From assembly GCA_030141605.1 (NCBI GenBank), contig JAQGDQ010001698.1, positions 1 to 28,809 of the forward strand: 28,809 nucleotides of DNA, written 5' to 3'. A program made the translations under genes and the position numbers. This DNA is from Tubiluchus corallicola. Taxonomy: Eukaryota > Priapulida > Priapulimorpha > Priapulimorphida > Tubiluchidae. This document shows, piece after piece, positions 1 through 11,316 of this stretch (the stretch's first letter is position 1; every line of letters starts with the position of its first letter). The notes under the pieces were generated by a model, which worked only from the letters and a program-made list of their open reading frames with translations, was not told the origin of the DNA and made no database searches.

Positions 1-927
1 TGATTTGTACAAAGTCATTTCTGGATTTCCGACGATTTGTACAAAGTCATTTCTGGATTTCCGACGATTTGCGCAGTCATTTATGGATTTCCTATGGTTT
101 GTACAAAGTCATTTCTGGATTTCCAATGATTTGTACAAAGTCATTTCTGGATTTCCGATGATTTGCGCAAAGTCATTTCTGGATTTCCGATGATTTGCGC
201 AGTCATTTATGGATTTCCTAGGATTTGTACAAAGTCATTTCCGGATTTCCAATGATTTGTACAAAGTCATTTCTGGATTTCCGATGATTTGCGCAAAGTC
301 ATTTCTGGATTTCCGATGATTTGCACAGTCATTTATGGATTTCCTATGGTTTGCGCAATGTCATTTCTGGATTTCCTAGGATTTGTGCAAAGTCATTTCT
401 GGATTTCCAATGGTTCACTCAAAGTCATTTCTGGATTTCCAATGATTTGCGCAAAGTCATTTCTGGATTTCCGATAGTTCACTCAAAGTCATTTCTGGAT
501 TTCCAATGATTTGCGCAAAGTCATTTCTGGATTTCCAATGATTTGTGCAAAGTCATTTCTGGATTTCCGATGGTTTGCGCAAAGTCATTTCCGGATTTCC
601 AATGGTTTGCACAAAGTCATTTCTGGATTTCCAATGGTTTGCGCAATGTCATTTCTGCATTTGTGATGATTTGCACAAAGTCATTTCAGGATTTCCGATC
701 ATTAGCTCAAAGTCATTTCTGGATTTTCGATCATTAGCACAAAGTCATTTCTGGATTTTCGATCATTAGCGCAAAGTCATTTCTGGATTTTCGATCATTA
801 GCGCAAAGTCATTTCTGGATTTTCGATCATTAGCGCAAAGTCATTTCTGGATTTTCGATCATTAGCGCAAAGTCATTTCTGGATTACGGATGGTTTGCGC
901 AAAATCAATCCTGGATTTCTGATCATT
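1..927. repeat. 32-bp minisatellite with 126-bp higher-order repeat
   Basis: About 28 head-to-tail copies of a 32-bp unit built around AAAGTCATTTCTGGATTTCC followed by a variable 12-bp part (GATGATTTGCGC, AATGATTTGTAC, GATCATTAGCGC and others). A shorter 30-bp variant reads GCAGTCATTTATGG and recurs at about 66, 192 and 318, giving a higher-order period of 126 bp (30+32+32+32). From about 697 to 886 the units are nearly identical and carry GATCATTAG. The array begins before the window. Because 32 is not a multiple of 3, it is open in several frames. I treat the resulting 60-75-codon ORFs as artefacts. Confidence 0.95.
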
Positions 928-1124
928 TTGTCTGTAAGCAGTGCAGTTGAGTTTTAAACTCTGTCGTATCTTTCGAATTCATTTTGTGTTTTGGACAGTG
1001 TAGCAGGATTGATTGCATTTTTTGCATTTATTGTTTTTAATAAACTGATAAAACCAGCAGCTGATGTGTTTTTGTAATTGTTTGTTATCAAAAATTAATT
1101 GTCTAATCACCGTTTACTCCACAG

Positions 1125-1227
1125 TTACTCTGAAGATAGTGTGATGAGGCAGGGCATCGCAACAGCACACAGGAGAAGGGAGGAATCTAAAAGTACTTCA
1201 AACAGAGCAGAAAAAGTCGCATTTTAA
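1125..1227 (+). CDS. possible terminal coding exon, unrecognised protein
   Basis: A pyrimidine-rich acceptor (TTTACTCCACAG) ends at 1124. After one leading base a frame runs from 1126 to a TAA at 1225-1227, giving 33 residues that start YSEDSVMRQG and end NRAEKVAF. The composition (Arg/Glu/Ser/Lys rich, varied codons) is more like a cytosolic protein tail than the AT-rich noise around it. The upstream exon would lie left of the window or inside the minisatellite region. I do not recognise the protein. A fortuitous frame remains possible. Confidence 0.3.
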
Positions 1228-1335
1228 AAAAAACCACTAAAAGTTAAATGTTAAAATTTAGAGAACTAATATACTTTGATTTTGTTCTGTTTTTGACTCT
1301 TTAAGTTGCCACTAGGGGGGAACTTATTTTGATTT

Positions 1336-1552
1336 ATGAGCATTGTAACTTCACGACTCATGGTAGACGATTTAGAAAAATATAATAATGAATAATGCTC
1401 GTCCTAATGTCTATAAGAATCTTAATAGTCAAGAGCGTCAAGAAGCAGCAAGAAGGCTTGAAAACTGTAAGAGAAAATTAGCGTCAAGGAGTATCATGGA
1501 GTGTCAAGGGAAAACCGGGGATAAAGGAAGAGAACAAGCGATGAGGAAATAA
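1336..1552 (+). CDS. two overlapping small ORFs, unrecognised
   Basis: ORF a (1336-1395) encodes 19 residues, MSIVTSRLMVDDLEKYNNE. ORF b (1388-1552) starts inside its last codons in another frame and encodes 54 residues. It opens MNNARPNVYKNLNSQERQEA, is highly basic and polar, and looks helical (RRLENCKRKLASRS). The joint NN residues of both frames suggest one ancestral frame broken by a 1-base slip, but two genuine overlapping small ORFs cannot be excluded. No domain is recognised. Being under 60 codons, it is easily missed. Confidence 0.3.
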
Positions 1553-2425
1553 TAGCGTGAAGAATAGTTTGCCATTTCCTGCCGTTCTTATACAGTTGCA
1601 TGATGATTTAATTATATGAAAAGCGATTTATATGATTAGGAAATAACATTTAATATTTAAATAAGTGTCTGTGTACAAATATAACATTTTGATTAGCAGA
1701 TAATATCTCTTATACTTCATTGTCACAAAAAGCCTGTATTGTTCAGAAGAGTTCATAACACAAAAATCTATTTCATTAAAACTAGAAACATTCCTAAATT
1801 TTACTGAATTAACCAGTATAAGATTCTTTCCCATTGTTGTTATGCTGGAATTGTCGTTTAAAATAGACAACGCGTAGCCTTTCTAAATTCAATAGCTATT
1901 TATTTAACTATCTTGCCTGATAATTCAAGTATAGAGCTGTAATAGAACTAGCAGAAGAATGACTAAAAAGCTTGAGAATCACACGTTTATAAAACCGGAG
2001 TGCAGATCAAAATAGTCTACTTATTATATTGAAAGAAAACATTGTATTTTTAAGTGACTTACGTGAATTAGTTACCACACAAACACAGTTTCACGCTCAC
2101 ACCACTAGCGCCATCATTTCGCAACGCATTACACAAAAACAGGCGATGTTCCTCTCAGTTCAGATGTAAATTTGAAATTTGAATTTTTATCCTAAAACTT
2201 GTCTAGTTGTCTATACTACCACCTTTTCAAGTCCGATAAATAGTATACATTTTAACTATGAATACTGCAAAAGCGTTTCTGTTAATTAAATTATAGATTA
2301 AAAACTAAATTAAGGCGGGACACTCCAACTATTGATGACATCACAAACTAACATAATTTTCAACAGCAAAAATATTCCACGAGCGTGTTGCACGTGTTTG
2401 TAAAAGAGAAAATTAAAGTGCAGTG
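1553..2425. other. AT-rich sequence, no supported gene
   Basis: There is an 80-codon minus-strand frame at 1628-1870 with AT-driven composition and no recognisable motif. I see no other structure except an isolated CACGTG near 2391. Nothing here is called a gene. Confidence 0.5.
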
Positions 2426-2680
2426 CTACTGTATTCGGAGCCACAACAAAGCGAGCACACGAAATGGTTCGATTTCATCATTCCAACCCGCAATGCGATT
2501 GCTACCTTGATTCGAGTCATTAGACTTAGTTTCTAGTACAAATTGTTTACCATTTTCAAGACAATTTTCAGTAACTAAATCGCAGCAGGCATCGATTACA
2601 TCTCCACAGTTACATTCGTTGGACGTAACGGTTAGATTGGAAATTTTATCACCTGGTATAATGGCCAACACGCTTGTCAT
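2426..2680 (-). pseudogene. LINE-like ORF fragment (endonuclease-RT linker)
   Basis: An 84-residue frame, ATG at 2680 and stop at 2426-2428. The first half is Cys-rich (ECNCGDVIDACCDLVTENC). The second half carries AGWNDEIEPFRVLALLW. A (P/A)GWN..(V/I)..(Y/F)R..AL.W block preceded by a Cys-containing helix is characteristic of the region between endonuclease and reverse transcriptase in CR1/Jockey-like LINE ORF2 proteins. Neither an endonuclease upstream nor an RT downstream is present: a stop lies 12 nt upstream of the ATG and the frame ends right after the block. I read it as an isolated LINE remnant. A small domesticated gene is the alternative, since the frame is intact. Confidence 0.5.
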
Positions 2681-2799
2681 ATATTCGATTTAATAGATTT
2701 GCGATTTACAAACAAATTTGCAAATTTTCAGCACATTTTTTGCGTGAAAACTATCGATACATCTTCACTTCGGTTATTGACATAGACGTGTAGTTTAAT

Positions 2800-2956
2800 G
2801 TCACGTGACCTGCCCCCGTTTTGTTGAAAATACACGCTTGGTGTACATCGTCAGCTACCCACAAACGCTAAAGCATTGAATCCTATCAAAATGCTGTAAG
2901 AGAAATTGAGTGGCCAAGACTTGCACCTATTTGGACATTTGGCCCCGTCACGTGAC
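2800..2956. promoter_or_regulatory. pair of GTCACGTGAC palindromes
   Basis: The same 10-bp palindrome GTCACGTGAC, containing a CACGTG E-box, occurs at 2800-2809 and 2947-2956. Such sites are bound by bHLH-ZIP factors of the USF/Myc/TFE type in animals. No promoter is otherwise visible, so any function is inference. Confidence 0.25.
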
Positions 2957-3033
2957 TTAGCCACAACCATTTTTTCAAAAGTACTTAAATGACATTTAAA
3001 TGTACATTTAGCCTCCCCCACACACCTATACGT

Positions 3034-3208
<175 letters not shown>

Positions 3209-4089
3209 CTTCCTTATTTGTGATAAAAAATTGAGCCTTGCGAACTCAGCAACATGATTAATTATTAAAAGTTAGTGACAGCCATTTTTAAATCCAAATT
3301 GGCTGCCAAATACATACACGAAAAAAAATTGCATCTCATTTTTGAATTCAGCACCCCAAACTGGCTAGTTCCAAAAATCAATTTTGGCACAAAAATCGAG
3401 TTTGTTGCAAATACCTAGCAGCGCCCGTTAACTACAATGTTGTGCTACTTGGCAAACGAATTTAACACCAATCATGAACGCACAGTCTCATGTAGCGTGC
3501 TTCTAGACAAGCTGCAACAACAGTTCTCAATAGTTACATTGTGCTGCCATCTACTGAGTGCAAAACGAAACGCAAGCTGCTATCTTGAACGCTACGCGTT
3601 TTCTGTATCATAACAGCGAGTATTTTAGTTTTTAGCAATAGTTAATATCATGAAAAGCTTTAGCGGTTCCGTAAATTGGTGTTTTGTTTTTAGATTTGTC
3701 ATATCAAATTATTTTTAGTGCAATATAAGACGTAACAATTCTCCAATATATAGCAACATGCGCCATGTTGTCAAGGAATTATTGAAAATATAAACCCTTG
3801 AGGAACCAATAATATAAAAAATCATAGGACTTTTCACAGCCAGGGCTGAATTCAGTTTATGCAGATTTATATTAAATTTAGTTTATTAGAATCATTAGTT
3901 GTAAACAATTTAAAAAATTAAGATCTAAAGCGAAGAAGCAATAATAACACAAATCATGCGCACATTTCACAGCGAAAATTTCATAATGTTTATTTGGACT
4001 TAATTTCAATTTAGTTTTTTAAATCAATTTTTATATAAACACACGTTTCAGGTCTGTAGGGCAAAGTTTAGCGCAAATTCTGCATAGTA
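3209..4089. other. AT-rich non-coding sequence
   Basis: No ORF, RNA gene or tandem repeat that I can support. The stretch 3270-3420 (around GAATTCAGCACCCCAAACTG) has the texture of an old interspersed repeat, but no second copy is present in this window. Confidence 0.4.
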
Positions 4090-4321
4090 TCCCGTGATCA
4101 TACGCAGTGTGCTACCCGACAGCGCATTCAGCATAACATCCCGTGATCATGCGCAGTGTGCTACCCGACAGCGCATTCAGCATGACATCCCGTGATCATG
4201 CGCAGTGTGCTACGCGACAGCGCATTCTGCATGACATCCCGTGATCATGCGCAGTGTGCTACCCGACAGCGCATTCAGCATAACATCCCGTGATCATGCG
4301 CAGTGTGCTACCCGACAGCAT
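4090..4321. repeat. 49-bp minisatellite, about 5 copies
   Basis: Units start with CCCGTGATCAT at 4091, 4140, 4189, 4238 and 4287, an exact 49-bp period. Each holds the palindromes TGATCA and (in most copies) TGCGCA and the run GTGTGCTACCCGACAGC. It is clearly more GC-rich than its surroundings. Copies differ by only a few substitutions, such as CATGACAT/CATAACAT and CCCGAC/CGCGAC, pointing to recent expansion. Confidence 0.95.
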
Positions 4322-4829
4322 CAAAGCGTGTAGTTTCTGGGGTTATTAGACGAGAGCAACTCAAGCAAACCACTTGCTTTGTTAACCCTTAATAGTTGAA
4401 AATGTGAAAACGTTTGGTGAGATTGTGCGCAACCTTCAATTTTTTCTTTTGATGTGAAAAGCGCGTATTTCGGTGAGAAAGTTTGTGTTCTTGTCTTAAA
4501 TAACGTGATTAATATTTTCCAGGAAAATTGTACAAGGCGTTTTAGAACGTGATCGAATTGCGAATAATTTGTGTGCGAAGTTTTATAGTAAAATTCTCAT
4601 TAATTTGTGATGTTTTATTTTCCGTGGAAAGATCTCTGTTTTCAGCGCGCCCTATCGCTTACTGCTTCAACTAAAGCCGCATAAGCAAACAAACTGCGCT
4701 GCTGGAAAGTTATTCATTGTATTATTCGATAATAGATATTTAAATATTTGTGTCAAACAAACAAAATCTGTCGAACATTTATATATTCTTTAAAAATGTT
4801 AAATGAAGGACCAAGTCACTCTGTATGTT

Positions 4830-5340
4830 GGGTTTATTTTACTATTATCACTTAAACTTAGAAATTTGCACAGAATTGCCCACAAACTTAAAATAAACTC
4901 CCTCTGAATAGAAATTTTTAGGTGTGGCGTTTGCCGCCGTTCACTTAAAAATCAAGGCGTAACTGATAGACTTCGTGACATTTCGTAGTCGCGTCGTTGC
5001 TTTCCGTAAGCAAACGCAGCTTAAAGTAATTCAAACTTCTGCAGCTTACTTAATGTTCAAGCAAAAATGTTAGAAGCCGTTACAATATCTGTTAATCATA
5101 CAAAATTACCTATCTAATTTTTTTAGAAACTTTTGATGAAGATTGACAGTGCGCTACTTTTCTTCAGTTTAGGAATGACGTCATGGAAAGAAGAATAGAA
5201 AAATGGGGCGCCCAAACAGGAAATGATCGCGACTTTAAAGTGATTTTACTAATTAGACGAGGCGTTTATTGCACTTTTATTACTAAATCCTTCTAACATT
5301 TTTCGCAAACATTGATATTAGCCTTACCTCCTAGAAGGCT
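4830..5340 (+). repeat. dispersed repeat R1, copy 1
   Basis: It contains TATTTTACTATTATCACTT, CCTCTGAATAGAAATTTT and GATCGCGACTTTAAAGTG. All three recur in reverse complement between 12500 and 12870, and the part after about 5241 recurs in direct orientation at 12905-13010. No coding sequence or termini are identified. It is probably a non-autonomous mobile element or an old segmental copy. Confidence 0.75.
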
Positions 5341-5639
5341 TGACCATTTCCTTTAAATACGATTGTAAATTGCCAAAGTATAAAATACTTATAACGACGA
5401 AGTGATTAACTACGATGCATACCAAGGCATAGTATATTTATTAGCTGCAATACTTCACACATATCAAATCATGAGTGGGTTGATTATTGTTGTTATAAAT
5501 GTGGAGCCGTGGATTTAATTAACACAAATTTTTAGTTTTCTCTTATAATACATACCCGAGCAAAATTGTTTATTCACATTCAATTTACATGTTTAAAGGA
5601 CAAGAAAATGGCTACCTGAAGTGAGTTTCAGATAAGGCG

Positions 5640-5860
5640 CTTTAAATATTATATGCCTTTATAGCAATTTTATGCGTAAATCGTACTCGTGTTGAAAATC
5701 ATTTCAAATCTGTCGCATTACTGTAACCACCGCGCCATTACATGACGTCATATGCGCACAACGTAAATCAGGGGAAGAAAACGGAATGTCGAACCATGTC
5801 CCAAAAATTACCTAGCATTACTTAGCATTTCACTTGTCTGCTTGAAACTTCTCTAGTTAG
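5640..5860 (+). repeat. dispersed repeat R2, copy 1
   Basis: It includes CGTAAATCAGGGGAAGAAAA and CATGTCCCAAAAA. An inverted relative lies at about 28090-28310. It may be the distal part of the same element as R1, since it follows it by 300 bp in the same orientation. Confidence 0.7.
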
Positions 5861-6089
5861 AAAAGAAAATTATTATAAAATATATAATAATTATAATAAT
5901 AATTAATATATTTTTTAACCTTTATGTATGTGGAAGGTTTTCTTGTGCCTTAACAGTCCTATCTCAGCAAGTGTAGGTACCGTAAATAAAAATATGAGTT
6001 GCATAGTAGATTGCTTTCCAATATTAGAAGAGTCAATATATTAGAAAAAATAGCCCTTCCCAAAAAACTTCCAAAAAAACGCTTTTTGA

Positions 6090-9000
6090 GGTATTCTTGC
6101 ACTATTTGTTCCAGAGGATAACACATCCAAATTAGGCTCAAATTCGACCATTGCAAAAGGCCTAATTATGGCGCGAGAAAAGATGGCCGCCATTTGACCA
6201 AAACGAACTGGTATTTAGCCTAAAAAGGAGGTGAAAAAATTTTCATTTTGATTCAAAAACATGAAACTTTACTCAGTGCTAGAGTTTATTAAGGTGATTA
6301 ATTTTCATTTTGGACTCGATTGAAATTTCTTGTCGAATATGGCGGAAATTTTCAAGATGGCTACCAATATGGCTGTTGCTAACTTATAAGACCTATATCT
6401 TAGCTATCAGAGCATGCAGGATAATGATTTTGGTGACCGAGGTTTCCAAGATCAAGGAATCCATATCTGATGCTTAAGTGCCCAATAATCTCCTGGTGAT
6501 GGCTAAGCTAAGATGAATTCAAATGGTGCTTAACTTGGCGGAATAGCTCATTTTGCCTTAAAAGCATGGAGCTTTGCACAATGCTAAAACCCTTTGAGTT
6601 GATTAATATTCGGTATGGAGCCATTTAAAAATTATCCAATATGGCCACAGCATTCAATATGTTCGACAAGATAGCAGTTGTTAGTTAAAGGGCCAAATCT
6701 TACAGGAATTGTAAACAAAGTCAACTACCTGTTTTGTTAACTAACATGCATTTACCGCCGCAATGTAGTGTTTATATGTAGTGCTGATATGGTTTCTCAA
6801 ATGAATAGTATACATACTGTATCATATAATGCGCAGGTTCATTGTTCCAGACATTAAGCAGTGTAGCAGAGAAGTACCTTAGGCATATAGCTTTTCATGA
6901 AATTGCATAGGCCCTGAATCACCACGATCACAAACCTAGAATGAGAACAAAAGCAAATATTCATTACATGGAAAAATGTACATTTTAGGGCATAGCAGTA
7001 AGATGGCCAATCTCAGTGAAAAATGGAATTCACCACAAGACTACTGAAATTTTGCTCATAACACGTATATCTCAGATCTCGTGAGGTCATTAATGTCGCT
7101 CCATTGTATTGAGTTAGCAAGCAACAGAGTGACTTCCGTTTCTTGTTGAAACAGAAAGCAGAACCTCATTTGTCTGTTATAAACTTTCCTCAACATTCGT
7201 CTTTGCTTTTATACTTACTGCAGGTTTATGGTCCAGGACCTTGGTTTTTGCCAGGCTGAACTACACAATATGCTTAAACTTTTGTTTCTTGTTCATCAAT
7301 TGGTTTACAATACTTAGCTTAAATGGCTTTGTTTTGTTTTAAAGCAGAAATTGAGAAAAAGCTGTCGAGTGCCCGTGTTTTTCATTGTTTTTTGATGATT
7401 ATACAATTTCCTAGTCTAGGGAAGAAATTGAAAAAGCCCTCCCCCAAAAAATGCATAAAAATGTTTTGGTAACTTCTTGTAGTATGTTGTCCAGAGAATA
7501 TCATAATGCAAAATAGGCTGGAACGTGAGCACAACAATGTGCCTAATTATAACATCAAAAAAGATGGCAAGCATTTGACCAAAATAAATGGGTATTTAGC
7601 CTACCAGAATGGTTAAAATTGCTCATTTTGAGTTAAAACCATGAATCTTTGCACAGTGCTAGAGTTCATATAGGAGATTAAGTTTGACCATGTAATCAAT
7701 CGAAATTCGTCCAATATGGCGCAATTCTCGAGGTGGCCGACAATATGGCAGTTGACAGCTTGTAAGTGCTATATCTTAGCTATCATATCAGACAGGATAA
7801 CGATTTTGGTGTCAAGGTAGGTTTTCAAGGCCAAGAAGTCAATATCTGATGCTTAAAGGCTCCTATAATACCCCCCATTTCAAGATGGCAGCTAAGAAGG
7901 CTGCAAATGTGTTGCATAAAATGACGTAATTGCTCATTTTGCTTTAAAAGCATGATTATTTTCACAATGCTAGCCCTCTCCCCCGTTGATTGATTTTGGA
8001 AGTCGAACCAACCGAAAATTATCTAAAATGGCTATAGCATATAAAATTGCCACACAAGATGGTCATATCTTTTAGGAATTGTGAACAAAGTCTATATCTT
8101 TTGTACACTAAAATGCACGTACTATAACAATGTAGCAAGGTTATGTGTGAATGCTGGTATTTCAAGTGAATGCTACATGAACAATTTCATACAACGCATT
8201 AGGTTCATTGTTACACTCTGCTTTGTGCTGGAACAGGCACATGCCTTATAGGTATATGGCTTTTCCTGAAATTGTGAATGCCGTAAGCCAGGAAACGAAT
8301 CAGTTCTGTCAGATTCTACTGGTTGCAACCAGAAGTCAGATTTTGCCAAATGAGAAAAAAGACCCGCATCTACATGGTAGGTATTGAAGAAGTAACAGAA
8401 GAATTTGATGTCTCTAAGCATTATTCCTAAAGCTAAGCATGACCTGGTCCTTATGAGCTGGCAGAAGCTGTCTTGTCGGCCATTTTAAATGCTGCGGCCA
8501 TTATAGATAATTTCCGGTTGGTTCCACGTCCAAAATTTCCACGTTAAACGGGGTGGGTTTTAGCATTGTGCAAATTTTAACGTTTTTAAAGCAAAATGAG
8601 CAATTGAATGATTTTGTGCAACATATGCACCCACCATAGCTGCCATCTTAAATCGGGTGATATTATTGGGGCATCTAAGCTTCAGATATGGACTCCTTGA
8701 CTTGTAAAACCTATTTTTAGGCACCAAAATCATAATCCCGTCTGCTCTGATAGCTAAGATGCACGTACAAGCTAGCAACAGCCATATTGTTAGTCATCTC
8801 AAAAATTGTGACAATATTGGACGAATATCGGTCGACTACATAAGCAAAATTAATCTCCCTAATGAGCTATAGCACTCTGCATGGTTTTAAATCAAAACGA
8901 GCAGTTTTCACCATTCTTGTAGACTAAATACCCATCTATTTTGATTAAATGCCGACCATCTTTTTTGATATTACAATTAGGCACTTTGTTGTGCTATTCT

Positions 9001-10230
9001 CTGGACTAAATACTGCAAGAATTTGCCAAAACCCGTTTTCTTGCGATGTTTTAATGTGGGGCCCTTGCAAAATCATCCCAAACAATCGAAAACACGGGCA
9101 CTCGGACATCTTTTTCGCAATTTCTGCTTTAAAACAAAACAAAGCCAATTACGCTAAGTATTGTAAACCAATTGATGAACAAGAAACAAAAGTTTAAACA
9201 TATTATGTAGTTCAGTATGGCAAAAATCAAGGTCCTGGACCATAAACCTACAGCAAGTACAAAAGCAAAGACGAATGTTGAGGAAAGTTTATAACAGACA
9301 GTTGAGAAGGTTCTGCTTTCTCTTTCAACAAGAAACGGAAGTCACTCTGTTGCTTGCTAACTCAATACAATGGAGCGAAATTAATGACCACACGAGATCT
9401 GAGATATACGTGTTATGAGCAAAATTTCAGTTGTCTTGTGACGAATTCCACTTTTCACTAAGAGGCCATCTTACTGCTAGGCACTAAATATATACATTTT
9501 TTCCATATAATAAATATTTGCTTTTGTTCTCATTTTAGGTCTATGATCGTGGTGATTCTTTTCAGGGCCCAGGCAATTTCATGAAAAGCTATATGCCTGA
9601 GGCACTTTTCTGTTCCAGACATTAAGCAGTGTAGCAATGTACCTAGACATTATATGATACTGTATGTATAATATTCATTTGCGAAACCATACCAGCGCTC
9701 AAACATTACATTGTGGCAGTATGCGCATGTCAGTTGACAAAACAGGTAGTCGACTTTGTTTACAATTCCTGTAAGATTTGGACCTTTAACTGGCAACTGC
9801 TATCTTGTCGAACATATTGAATGCTGTGCCATATTGGATAATTTTTAAATGGCTTCATACCGAAAATTAATCAACTTTAAGGGTGTAAGCATTGTGCTAA
9901 ATTTCATGCTTTTAAGGCAAAATGAGCAATTCCACCAATTTAAGCAACATTTGCAGTCATTTTAACTTAGACCTCATCATGAAATGGGGCGAGATTATTG
10001 GGGCACTTAAGCATCAGATATGGATTCCTTAAAATTGAAAACCTCGGAAGCCAAAATCATTATCCTGTATGCTCTGATAGCTAAGATATAGGTCTTATAA
10101 ATTATCAACAGCCATATTGGTAGCCATCTTGAAAATTTCGGCCATATTCGATAAGAAATTTCAATCTAATTTGGATATGATGTTCTCTGGACCAAACAAA
10201 TACAAAAAAACACCAAAACGTAATCTTAAT
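6090..10230. repeat. giant imperfect palindrome with nested tandem duplication
   Basis: The left arm (about 6320-8065) reappears in reverse complement as the right arm (about 8465-10165). Anchor pairs are the text around 6370 (AATATGGCTGTTGCTAAC) with 10105-10125, the text at 7225-7250 (TTTATGGTCCAGGACCTTGG) with 9230-9250, and 8030-8065 with 8465-8500. Outer matches reach about 6090 and 10225, with roughly 180 bp missing from the right arm between them. Each arm holds two related copies of an A block (6090-6740 and 7470-8110 on the left) separated by a B block (6740-7470). The 350-bp spacer (about 8110-8450) is itself a partial B block. Order: A1-B1-A2-b2-A2'-B1'-A1'. Arms look roughly 80-90% alike by eye. 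A1 and A2 are more diverged. The ORFs inside are shadows of the repeat. Confidence 0.9.
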
Positions 10231-11100
10231 TTGGGAGGCCTTGTTTATTCTACCAACACAACGTTTCTTCCCAAGGCATTTACATGCATACTTTTGCACT
10301 AATATGTATTATTTATTGAGTAGAAGTCAAATGTACACACATCTGAACATGTTTGACAAAAGCTCTTGTTAGTTCAGCTGCTTCTATCGTAGCCCCTAAT
10401 CTTGATAATGAGTCACCTCCTGGCCTCCTCCAGCCATACGATACATTCGTTAAATACGGTAGGCCAGCTTTGCAGGTTTCCGACCAACCATATGAACCAT
10501 ATAAATAAGTACTTAATGTCCAGCTTTTGTTAGCTACTATTTTTTTCTATTTATTTACTTATTTTATTGTACTAACTTTCTTGAATCATGACCACAATTG
10601 TCAGAAAACATTAATTAGTTTTCTGTATTTAAGTCCCGCAGCTAGTATAAATTCACTTTTTTTAGTCAATTTAACTTTATCTTTTTAAATTCTCAGCCGT
10701 TTAGTATGTGCATAAGCCATCTGGTCCCTACAGTCTGTCTAATCCAAGTATTGGATTTTTTACATTTAAAAGTAAACTGTTTTAATTTCTTTTCTTCTAG
10801 AATATCCACACGTCAGCTGGTCCTTACAGACATTTTCAGCTAAATTTGTAAAACAAACTCCATACTAGAAATTTCAACTTTGTTTATTCTAATTATAATT
10901 CTAATAATATTTATTGTTCGTATGACTTATGGATGAACCAATATCATAGTATCGTAAAAACTATTTCAGTTATTACAGTTATTTCAGTTGACGTATTATG
11001 TTGTTATGATGACTATTGGATAAAGCTGTTGGCAACTTTTATATAATTGATTACAAATTTTATAATTCAAGAATAAAATACGACAGAGAAGAATTATTAT
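10231..11100. other. AT-rich non-coding sequence
   Basis: No gene supported. CATCTGGTCCCTACAG near 10720 and CAGCTGGTCCTTACAG near 10815 are similar short motifs about 95 bp apart. Nothing else is noted. Confidence 0.4.
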
Positions 11101-11275
11101 CAAAGGTGAATTATGATATTGTTCCTACGTCGGATTCTCGCCGGAGTCTTAGTAATCACCTATCGGTGAACTAGAAGCCTTGGTTCGAAACCGACATCCT
11201 GAAACAGAACTAAAAATGCAAGCAGCTGGGAGACGTTCACCAGCGTGGTATAAGGTCCGATCAAAAAAAAACTTA
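11100..11275 (+). repeat. possible tRNA-like SINE fragment
   Basis: GGTTCGAAACC at 11182-11192 is an exact match to the Pol III B-box pattern GGTTCGANNCC, with a partly paired T-arm-like stem (CTTGG/CCGAC) around it. The unit ends in an oligo-A run (about 11263-11271). I could not find a convincing A box or fold a whole tRNA, and no second copy is in the window, so this is tentative. Confidence 0.25.
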
Positions 11276-11316
11276 ACTAACCTACTAATTTTCTGAAAAC
11301 TAGATTGTTACTGTTA

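Noticed and set aside
1-927. CRISPR array or repeat-protein gene
   Set aside because: Units are head-to-tail without unique spacers and shift frame every copy, as in a minisatellite. The frames lack consistent codon structure.
8173-9197. Several 65-82-codon ORFs in the palindrome
   Set aside because: Not conserved in frame between the arm copies, and no motif is seen.
11182-11192. tRNA gene from the B-box match
   Set aside because: No acceptor stem, anticodon arm or A box could be folded. Kept only as a weak SINE candidate.
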